A stretch of DNA of 6,313 nt from Candidatus Hydrogenedentota bacterium (lineage in GTDB: Bacteria; Hydrogenedentota; Hydrogenedentia; Hydrogenedentales; SLHB01), in the NCBI GenBank assembly GCA_007136375.1, contig SLHB01000033.1:1-6313 (forward strand). Reading direction: 5' to 3'. Below are positions 1 through 4,109 of this stretch, one piece after another; within the stretch, counting starts at the first letter, position 1; the number at the start of each line of letters is the position of its first letter. The notes below the pieces were generated by a model. The model did no database searches and had not been told where the DNA came from. It saw only the letters and a program-made list of their open reading frames with translations. A program made the translations under genes and the position numbers.

Positions 1-1081
1 ACTCCAAGCCTTCCCGCTCCAGGAACTCATTGATCCGATCGGGCTCTTCCTGCACATTCACGGCGTAGAACACAACGTTCTCATCCGCAAATTCGCCGGT
101 CACCTCCCTAAGAATCGGAAGCGCTTCCACGCAAGGGGGACACCAGGTCGCCCAGAAGTCCAGGACCACCACATCCTCGCCCAAATGGTCCGAAAGCTCC
201 ATGGCCCCGCCGTCCATGAGGCTCAGGCCGAAGGACGGCGCCTCCTCTCCAAGCAACTCCGTGGGGCCGCCCTCGTCCATGCCGCCGGCGAAGAAGCTTT
301 CCACGGCCTCGTGATCCTCCGGCGGGTCAAAGGCGAACACGGCCTCGTCGAACTCGGGGTCCAAGGCCCAGTTCTCGAGATCCGCCCAGAGGTCCATCCG
401 CGTTTCTTCGCCGAAAATGGCGGCCATGTCGCCGAGTTGTTCGGCCGAGAGATCCGCGGTGATGCGCCGCAACAACCCCTGCTCGTCCGCGGCGAAATGG
501 AGGATCATGCGCATGTCCTGATTCTCCAGCTCGACCCCCATGCATGGCTCCCCGCCGATCTCCGTTTCGCCGAGGTAGGCGATCTCCGAGACATCGTCCG
601 TCAGGATTCCATAGGGGTCGTCCGACGCGAGGATGAGGAGCGCCTGAAAGGGATCGCCCATGGCGATGGTAGTCTCCAGCGGCAGATTGTCCAGCGATTC
701 CGGGGCGTCCTGCGCCATGTACTGGCCGAGCATGGGCACATGGATGTACAGCCGCTCACCATCGGAGAGGACGGCGCCGCTTCCCATCGCGCCGTCTTCC
801 GGTATCATGGCGAAACGGTTCGGCCGCTCCACGGACAGCTCATAGACCTGGGTCATCTCCTGGCGCAGGCCTTGAGCCTCAACGTCGATGTGAACGGTGT
901 AGCCGACCGAAAAGCGCTCCAACTCCTTCATCGAATCGGCGAACCGCTGCAACACCGCGGCCGCCTCAGGATCGATATCGCGCTCTTCCTCTTCCGCGGC
1001 GGCCGCCGCCCCATGAAACGGACTCATGAAGCAGAACGCCAACAGACCCAATAGCGCCCAACGCGCCGGAAACGTCTTCAT
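1..1081 (-). CDS. Exported DUF2092 / TlpA-ResA-like thioredoxin fusion protein, C-terminus outside window
   Basis: The minus-strand frame stays open for 360 codons from ATG 1081 to the window edge, so the C-terminus is missing. Residues 1-29 form a Sec-type signal peptide: K2 and R7, a hydrophobic stretch at about 8-22, then an alanine run (25-29) before an acidic segment. The cysteine at 17 does not sit in a good lipobox. Residues about 38-260 resemble the DUF2092 family of predicted periplasmic proteins, assigned from memory of that family. A thioredoxin fold begins near 280 (EEAPSFGLSLMDG) and carries W313-C314-P315-P316-C317, the redox pair of TlpA/ResA-type oxidoreductases. The likely role is thiol-disulfide exchange in the periplasm, with the N-terminal domain possibly binding a lipid-like or protein partner (inference). 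AAGGGAG lies 10 nt before the start. The gene follows speB by 187 bp, and nothing links it to polyamine synthesis. Confidence 0.88.
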   Translation of the reverse strand, partial: MKTFPARWALLGLLAFCFMSPFHGAAAAAEEEERDIDPEAAAVLQRFADSMKELERFSVGYTVHIDVEAQGLRQEMTQVYELSVERPNRFAMIPEDGAMGSGAVLSDGERLYIHVPMLGQYMAQDAPESLDNLPLETTIAMGDPFQALLILASDDPYGILTDDVSEIAYLGETEIGGEPCMGVELENQDMRMILHFAADEQGLLRRITADLSAEQLGDMAAIFGEETRMDLWADLENWALDPEFDEAVFAFDPPEDHEAVESFFAGGMDEGGPTELLGEEAPSFGLSLMDGGAMELSDHLGEDVVVLDFWATWCPPCVEALPILREVTGEFADENVVFYAVNVQEEPDRINEFLEREGLE

Positions 1082-1174
1082 GCTATATGCACTCCCTTAC
1101 GCGGCTCTCCAGACAGCGGCCGCGCCAATCCACGAAAAATACGGTTTGAATCTCATAGATCATGTCCTACAACG

Positions 1175-1213
1175 CCGGGAAAGTCAAGCGAATTCGCTTG
1201 TGTCTCGTCCCGG
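1175..1213 (-). repeat. Nested inverted repeat between speB and the thioredoxin gene, possible terminator
   Basis: A perfect 16-bp palindrome (1185-1200, CAAGCGAATTCGCTTG) is enclosed by a second perfect pair, CCGGGA 1175-1180 with TCCCGG 1208-1213. As RNA this gives a two-tier hairpin of 6+6 bp, starting 55 nt after the speB stop. It lacks the uridine run of an intrinsic terminator. It could instead be a weak or Rho-assisted terminator, an mRNA-stabilising 3' structure, or a DNA-binding palindrome upstream of the thioredoxin gene. Confidence 0.45.
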
Positions 1214-1268
1214 ACCAGCGAATAGGGGCGGAGATCGCCACGCTGGTTTCCGCGCCGCCGAAACGACG

Positions 1269-2132
1269 TCAAGCCGGCGGGTTGTAGGCGTAGATATAGC
1301 TTAGGAAGGTGTACAGCAACTTCGCGGCGAGGAACGGAGACGGCCGGGTTCCATCGGGGCACAACTCGACAATGTCAAAGCCGACGACACGGCGCCGGCG
1401 CGCGGTTTCGCGGAGGACATCCAACACGGTGCGCCAGCCAAGCCCGCCGGGCTCCGGCGTTCCCGTCGCCGGCAGTTCGGAGGGGTCGAAGCAGTCGAGA
1501 TCGATGGTCACGTAGACCGCCTCACCCAGCCAGCCGACCGTGTCGCGCACCCAATCGCCCCCCGTCTGGGCTTCCCAGGCGTAAACAATCTTGTCCCGCT
1601 CCAGGGCGGCGCGTTCGCTGGCGTCGATGCTGCGGACGCCCACGGACGCAATACGGTCCGCGTACTGCCGCGCCCGGTGCATGATGCAGGCGTGACTGTA
1701 AGGCGTGCCCTGGTACTCGGAGCGGCGGTCGCCGTGGGCGTCCAGTTGCAGCACGCTCAAACCCGGATGCCGGGCCGCGCAGGCCTTCAGGGGTCCTTCC
1801 GTGACGGAGTGCTCGCCCCCGATGGCGGCGACGATCTTTCCCGCGTCCAGGAGCGCGGCGGCGGCCTCGCAGCCCTGTTGGATCATCGCCTCCGGCGCTT
1901 CCGCCAACACAGGCGGAGCCGTATAGATCCCGCGCCGGAAGACTTCGGTTTCCGTCTCAATGTCGTAGTTCTCCAGATACTGGGAGGCGTCCAGGAGGGC
2001 CGCCGGCCCCTTGTCCGCGCCTTTGCCCCAGGAGCTGGTCTTGTCGAAGGGAATGGGAAGGATGGCGATCTTCGCCGCGCCGTAACCGCGAAACCGCGCT
2101 TCGAAGTCGCCGAACTGTGGCAGATCCGTCAT
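1269..2132 (-). CDS. speB: Agmatinase (agmatine ureohydrolase)
   Basis: This 287-residue protein belongs to the binuclear-manganese ureohydrolase family and should hydrolyse agmatine to putrescine plus urea in the cytoplasm. Metal-ligand motifs are intact: GGEHS with H108, DAHGD with D131, H133 and D135, and IDLDCFDP with D211 and D213. H147 lies in the segment matching the substrate-side histidine of agmatinases, and E256 sits in FDIVELCP. The stretch PATGTPEPGGL (221-231) is also typical. Length fits the family (about 290-310). ATG 2132 is preceded by AGGA at 7 nt. Arginase or another ureohydrolase cannot be excluded by motif alone. However, the gene directly follows an arginine decarboxylase 55 bp upstream on the same strand, so agmatine is by far the likelier substrate. 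The two are probably co-transcribed. Confidence 0.93.
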   Translation of the reverse strand: MTDLPQFGDFEARFRGYGAAKIAILPIPFDKTSSWGKGADKGPAALLDASQYLENYDIETETEVFRRGIYTAPPVLAEAPEAMIQQGCEAAAALLDAGKIVAAIGGEHSVTEGPLKACAARHPGLSVLQLDAHGDRRSEYQGTPYSHACIMHRARQYADRIASVGVRSIDASERAALERDKIVYAWEAQTGGDWVRDTVGWLGEAVYVTIDLDCFDPSELPATGTPEPGGLGWRTVLDVLRETARRRRVVGFDIVELCPDGTRPSPFLAAKLLYTFLSYIYAYNPPA

Positions 2133-2187
2133 TGGCGTTTCCTGATGGGGTCCGCGGGCCAGCCGTTGGCGAGAGGGAGTCCGGAAC

Positions 2188-2745
2188 TCATTCGAGGATG
2201 AACACGGCCGCCGCGAGGACCGTCGTCCAGAGCCCGTCCTTATGGCCTTCCGCGGATTGGGTCACGTTGCGGGTTTTAAAGATGTGGCCGCTCGCCTTGT
2301 AGAGTTGCTTGCGCTCGTCCCAGGCTTGATCGGGATCGAATTCGATGCCCAGCGTCGTGGCCAACATCGTCGCCGCGAGGTCCTCGGCGTAGTCCCCGGC
2401 GATGTCGCCGCGCTCCCCGAAGGCGTGGTGTTCACTGATGTAGCCATAACGATCCTTCCGGTTTGGCAGGGCAAGGCCGACGGCGGCGGACACCAAGCGG
2501 TTTGGCTCGTTCGTCTCGTTCCGCGACATAACGCAATAGACGATCTGCCCCGGCTTCAAACACTTCAGGCCATCCCGGATAGACACGATACGGCAGCTCG
2601 GCGGAAAGATACTGGAAACGTAGACGAGGTTGTACTTCTCAATGCCGGCGTTGCGCAGCGCGCTCTCGAAGGAAGCAAGCTTATCCTTGTGCGCGCCCAC
2701 GCCTCTGACGAAAAAGACTCTGGAGGGGATCATTGGGTGGTTCAT
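2188..2745 (-). CDS. pdaD: Pyruvoyl-dependent arginine decarboxylase (PvlArgDC)
   Basis: This 185-residue protein matches the PvlArgDC family, which converts arginine to agmatine and CO2 using a covalent pyruvoyl group instead of PLP. The proenzyme cuts itself at a Ser-Ser bond. Here that is S44-S45 in VYVSSIFPP, so S45 would become the pyruvoyl group, with a short beta chain (1-44) and a longer alpha chain (45-185). N39 lies five residues before S44, the spacing of N47 and S52 in the Methanocaldococcus jannaschii enzyme. E105 in ISEHHAFGE is the probable catalytic glutamate. The N-terminus is modest in length and has no signal peptide. ATG 2745 has AGGAG 12 nt upstream, rather far; M5 (ATG 2733) is an alternative start. 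The downstream neighbour is agmatinase, completing arginine to putrescine. A long structured leader precedes the gene. Confidence 0.94.
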   Translation of the reverse strand: MNHPMIPSRVFFVRGVGAHKDKLASFESALRNAGIEKYNLVYVSSIFPPSCRIVSIRDGLKCLKPGQIVYCVMSRNETNEPNRLVSAAVGLALPNRKDRYGYISEHHAFGERGDIAGDYAEDLAATMLATTLGIEFDPDQAWDERKQLYKASGHIFKTRNVTQSAEGHKDGLWTTVLAAAVFILE

Positions 2746-2775
2746 GGCTCCCGGCGGCTCCTAAGAAACTCCGTT

Positions 2776-2804
2776 CCGCCCGCTTCCCCATGGAAGGAGG
2801 GCGG
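2776..2804 (-). promoter_or_regulatory. Hairpin just upstream of the arginine decarboxylase ribosome-binding site
   Basis: CCGCCC 2776-2781 pairs with GGGCGG 2799-2804. After a 1x2 internal loop, CTTCC 2783-2787 pairs with GGAAG 2792-2796 around a 4-nt loop: 11 bp in 29 nt. It ends about 30 nt before the start codon, just ahead of AGGAG. A short pyrimidine stretch (GTTTCTT) follows on the minus strand at a distance of 7-8 nt, so it might act as a weak attenuator or as a 5' stabilising structure. Its role is inferred only. Confidence 0.4.
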
Positions 2805-2855
2805 CCCCGCGGCTTAACATCCAAAGCGGAAAGAAAAGTCAGGCGCCAGCGAGTT

Positions 2856-2966
2856 TCAATACCGGTAGCGCATTGTTCTCAGATAACCCGGATACTTCGC
2901 AAGCACTTCGAGCCCGCGGGGTATATGCGCCCGGCGCGGGTCATTGCGGCGTGATTGCTTCGTCAT
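2856..2966 (-). CDS. Possible 36-residue arginine-rich leader peptide
   Basis: ATG 2966 opens a 36-codon frame ending at TGA 2858-2856, 110 nt before the decarboxylase start. The peptide is strongly basic: 8 of 36 residues are arginine (6, 7, 11, 12, 17, 30, 33, 35), and it ends in RTMRYRY. An AGGA lies 11 nt upstream, a weak ribosome site. Third-position GC is about 64 percent, which looks below that of the confident genes. The same frame runs further upstream without a stop, so the start is not certain. It could be a translated leader controlling the decarboxylase, the remnant of a gene, or chance. I do not recognise the peptide. Confidence 0.22.
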   Translation of the reverse strand: MTKQSRRNDPRRAHIPRGLEVLAKYPGYLRTMRYRY

Positions 2967-2993
2967 GAGCCAACCATTCCTGTGCTTGCGGAA

Positions 2994-3074
2994 CCGCCGT
3001 TGACAGGCCGGGGCGCGCGGGCCTTCCGCTCTGGGCGTGGCTCGGCTTTCCGGCGCGTGTGGGATCAACGGCGG
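2994..3074 (-). repeat. Perfect 10-bp inverted repeat in the decarboxylase leader
   Basis: CCGCCGTTGA at 2994-3003 is the exact reverse complement of TCAACGGCGG at 3065-3074, with 61 nt between. Inside, CGCGC 3014-3018 can pair with GCGCG 3053-3057, so the RNA could fold as one long hairpin with interior loops. It lies wholly within the predicted 5' leader. A riboswitch-like or attenuating structure is possible, but I could not match it to a known class. Confidence 0.45.
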
Positions 3075-3100
3075 ATGGGTGAGGTAAGCGTTTCGCGTAG

Positions 3101-3125
3101 GGCCGGAACGGTTTGCTCGCCGGCC
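3101..3125 (-). repeat. Hairpin near the predicted 5' end of the decarboxylase transcript
   Basis: GGCCGG 3101-3106 and CCGGCC 3120-3125 form a 6-bp all-GC stem with a 13-nt loop. It would lie about 10-33 nt into a transcript starting near 3134. Such 5' stems often protect mRNA ends. The sequence is also self-complementary and GC-rich, so chance is a real alternative. Confidence 0.3.
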
Positions 3126-3140
3126 AGTCATTGTTTCGGA

Positions 3141-3170
3141 AGTATAGCGCAGGGCGCCCCGGGGCATCAA
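3141..3170 (-). promoter_or_regulatory. Sigma70-like promoter candidate for the arginine decarboxylase-agmatinase unit
   Basis: On the minus strand TTGATG (3170-3165, 4 of 6 to TTGACA) and TATACT (3146-3141, 5 of 6 to TATAAT) are separated by 18 nt. Transcription would start near 3134 and run into the decarboxylase at 2745. It is the best promoter match I found upstream of that gene. The host's sigma factor preferences are unknown, and the spacer is very GC-rich. Confidence 0.42.
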
Positions 3171-3282
3171 TTCGTGGGATCAATGAGGGCGTTCGGACAC
3201 AGGAACTCCAGCGCGTGGCGAGCTTATGGGGGCCGTCAGCAGCGAACAGAGGAACACCACGGGGGTGGCTTGGAGCGTGGCG

Positions 3283-3321
3283 GCGAGGGGCGTCCTCGCG
3301 CTGGCCAAGCCGTGGGAGGAC
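3283..3321 (-). repeat. Two overlapping, mutually exclusive inverted repeats after the 108-residue gene
   Basis: GCGAGG 3283-3288 pairs with CCTCGC 3294-3299 (5-nt loop). GTCCTC 3292-3297 pairs with GAGGAC 3316-3321. Both use the bases 3294-3297, so only one can form at a time. The nearer arm begins 4 nt after the stop codon at 3325. No uridine run follows on the minus strand, so an intrinsic terminator is not supported. A Rho-dependent end or a 3' stabiliser is possible. Confidence 0.3.
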
Positions 3322-3324
3322 CGC

Positions 3325-3651
3325 TTACGAGCAAGCGCTATCTTCTTCCTCGGTTTCTTCGTACCAGCGGCGCCAGTCCGCCGCATAGCGCTTGATCCAA
3401 TCGATATAGGCCTGTTTGCCAATGTCGCAGCGGGCCTTTTCCGATTCGATCCACTTGTGCTTAAGCATCTCCTGGCGTTGTTTTTCCAACGCGCGCTCCT
3501 GCCTGCGGACGCGCCAGGCCTCGGCGTGATTGGCCAGCCAATCCTCCAGCGCCTCCTCGTAGGTCACATCTGGTCGCCACACCTGGGCCAGGTGGCGCCA
3601 GTGACGCTCCACGGCGCGACATTCTACCTTTGAGAGCTTCTCGCGTTCCAT
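3325..3651 (-). CDS. Tryptophan-rich hypothetical protein with two copies of an H..D[VI]..DW...W motif
   Basis: This is a 108-residue charged, soluble protein with no signal peptide or membrane segment. Eight tryptophans are placed regularly. Residues 17-50 and 65-97 align with a single one-residue gap: H17/H65, R26/R74, D28-V29/D76-I77, D37-W38/D84-W85 and W46-R47/W93-R94 all coincide, so the protein is an internal duplication. A basic, probably helical linker (47-64) joins the copies, and an acidic tail (98-104) closes it. HKWIESEKARCDIG recalls an HKWxxSExAGxDxG motif I associate with uncharacterised bacterial proteins, but I cannot name the family. ATG 3651 has AAGG 9 nt upstream; no nearby in-frame alternative exists. 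It stands alone between two long non-coding gaps. A small helical binding protein is a guess only. Confidence 0.75.
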   Translation of the reverse strand: MEREKLSKVECRAVERHWRHLAQVWRPDVTYEEALEDWLANHAEAWRVRRQERALEKQRQEMLKHKWIESEKARCDIGKQAYIDWIKRYAADWRRWYEETEEEDSACS

Positions 3652-3745
3652 CGGTCCAAACCTTGCATCCTCTCCGGCTGGCGAGACCCCGGAAGCGGCG
3701 CCAACCTGGCAACCCGATCAACTTTCCTTACTAACCAGACGCACT

Positions 3746-3760
3746 ATTGCCCTCGGCAAT
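3746..3760 (-). repeat. Short triloop hairpin
   Basis: ATTGCC 3746-3751 and GGCAAT 3755-3760 form a perfect 6-bp stem around CTC (GAG on the minus strand). It lies about 95 nt upstream of the 108-residue gene and 30 nt downstream, in transcription order, of the large nested structure. It has no following uridine run. Confidence 0.4.
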
Positions 3761-3790
3761 TCACGCAGGAAAGCGGTTTGGCATTCACCC

Positions 3791-3937
3791 GTAGCGGAAC
3801 TCATGGACTTGCTATTGGATCTCGTCCTGAAGGAAGCTCCAAGATATTCGCGCCGAACAGTCCCTATGCGCTGCTTCCTTCCCCAAGGCGGAAGCGCCGT
3901 TCGGCCGATCTTGGCAGGACTGGAACTCCGATGCTAC
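3791..3937 (-). ncRNA. Candidate structured RNA: five-tier nested hairpin, unassigned
   Basis: Five pairs of exact complementary arms nest around one centre: GTAGC 3791-3795/GCTAC 3933-3937, GTCCTG 3824-3829/CAGGAC 3915-3920, CCAAGAT 3839-3845/ATCTTGG 3908-3914, GCCGAAC 3852-3858/GTTCGGC 3899-3905, and GCTTCC 3873-3878/GGAAGC 3890-3895. Tiers two and three are contiguous on one arm and separated by a 9-nt bulge on the other. That makes 31 canonical pairs without any G-U. The strand is not proven; minus is chosen because both promoter candidates and all genes point that way. At the apex the minus strand reads GGAAGGAAGCAGC (3882-3870), identical to the apical part of bacterial 4.5S SRP RNA, but the required 5' partner (CAGGUCC-type) is absent, so I do not call it SRP RNA. 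A 6S-like RNA, a cis-acting leader or a DNA palindrome are alternatives. Confidence 0.45.
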
Positions 3938-3961
3938 CACATCCTTGGAAAAGGTTGTCAA
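3931..3961 (-). promoter_or_regulatory. Promoter candidate for a short structured RNA
   Basis: A perfect TTGACA (3961-3956) is followed after 19 nt by TAGCAT (3936-3931), which carries an extended -10 TG one base upstream (TGGTAGCAT). The long spacer is a weakness. A transcript would begin near 3924, just before the GTCCTG arm at 3829-3824's partner (3920), so it would open almost exactly at the core stem and span about 100 nt to the end of that stem. Confidence 0.27.
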
Positions 3962-3993
3962 ATTCCATGCGCGTCCAACACTCCGAACCAAAT

Positions 3994-4008
3994 GCAAGGC
4001 TCCCTTGC
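3994..4008 (-). repeat. Short triloop hairpin with the same loop as the one at 3746-3760
   Basis: GCAAGG 3994-3999 and CCTTGC 4003-4008 form a perfect 6-bp stem around CTC (GAG on the minus strand). It would lie some 25-40 nt into a transcript initiated at the TATAAT of 4040-4045. Confidence 0.38.
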
Positions 4009-4039
4009 GCGGCGCGGGAGGCGCGCTAATCACACATTC

Positions 4040-4045
4040 ATTATA
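4040..4045 (-). promoter_or_regulatory. Consensus -10 box (TATAAT) without a clear -35
   Basis: The minus strand reads TGTATAATG here, a perfect 6 of 6 match in otherwise GC-rich DNA. At 17-18 nt upstream the sequence (GTAACC or TGTAAC) is a poor -35. If used, it would start near 4033, 65 nt after the atpC stop, giving the 108-residue gene a leader of about 380 nt containing all structures of this gap. Confidence 0.33.
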
Positions 4046-4084
4046 CAGCCAGCGGCACGAAAGGTTACAGGACTTACGTCTACG

Positions 4085-4108
4085 GCCGCCGCGCCCGCAG
4101 CGAGCGGC
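4085..4108 (-). terminator. GC-rich inverted repeat directly after atpC, weak terminator candidate
   Basis: GCCGC 4085-4089 and GCGGC 4104-4108 form a 5-bp stem beginning two bases after the atpC stop codon. No uridine run follows on the minus strand. It is the only candidate end structure for the ATP synthase operon that I see, and it is weak; Rho-dependent termination further down is equally possible. Confidence 0.2.
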
Positions 4109-4109
4109 T

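Larger units (their letters stand above)
2746..3324 (-). other. 579-bp gap upstream of the arginine decarboxylase: promoter and structured leader
   Basis: No convincing conventional gene lies here. Several open frames cross it on both strands, but they are short, mutually overlapping, rich in Arg/Pro/Gly, and show no recognisable family. What it does contain, in transcription order, is: overlapping inverted repeats just after the upstream gene (3283-3321), a sigma70-like promoter (3141-3170), a hairpin at the predicted transcript start (3101-3125), a 10-bp perfect inverted repeat (2994-3074), a 36-codon arginine-rich frame (2856-2966), and a hairpin near the decarboxylase ribosome site (2776-2804). 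The predicted leader is about 390 nt. Confidence 0.5.
3652..4109 (-). other. 458-bp gap after atpC: no clear gene, strong secondary-structure potential
   Basis: Open frames here (for example the stretch of 4147-3812 on the minus strand and 3778-4029 on the plus strand) show no family resemblance, and their composition is not protein-like. The gap holds a GC-rich inverted repeat right after atpC, a perfect TATAAT (4040-4045), a triloop hairpin (3994-4008), a TTGACA-type promoter candidate (3931-3961), the large nested structure (3791-3937) and a second triloop hairpin (3746-3760). Lower local GC than the flanking genes and the dense pairing fit an RNA gene or a long 5' leader of the 108-residue gene. 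Confidence 0.5.

Noticed and set aside
185..1054. Long plus-strand open frame (289 codons)
   Set aside because: It lies antisense to the DUF2092/thioredoxin gene, whose signal peptide and WCPPC motif are clear; the plus-strand translation shows no family and is a by-product of high GC codon use.
1677..2817. Plus-strand open frames opposite speB and pdaD
   Set aside because: Antisense shadows of two well-identified enzymes, without ribosome sites or family resemblance.
3000..3022. Perfect TTGACA on the plus strand at 3000-3005
   Set aside because: No -10-like hexamer at 16-19 nt downstream, and no plus-strand gene to drive.
2941..3183. Minus-strand frame of 80 codons in the decarboxylase leader
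   Set aside because: Arg/Pro-rich, begins upstream of the predicted transcript start, crosses the 10-bp inverted repeat, and shows no family; its last residues look protein-like but are too few to support a remnant gene.
3852..3905. GCCGAAC...GTTCGGC arms reminiscent of an integron attC site
   Set aside because: The arms break the RYYYAAC/GTTRRRY consensus at one position each, the pairing continues outward well past them, and no cassette or integrase is near.
3652..4109. tmRNA, RNase P RNA or tRNA in the gap after atpC
   Set aside because: No tRNA T-arm (GGTTCGA-type), no tmRNA ends and no RNase P GAGGAAAGTCCGG-type core were found on either strand.
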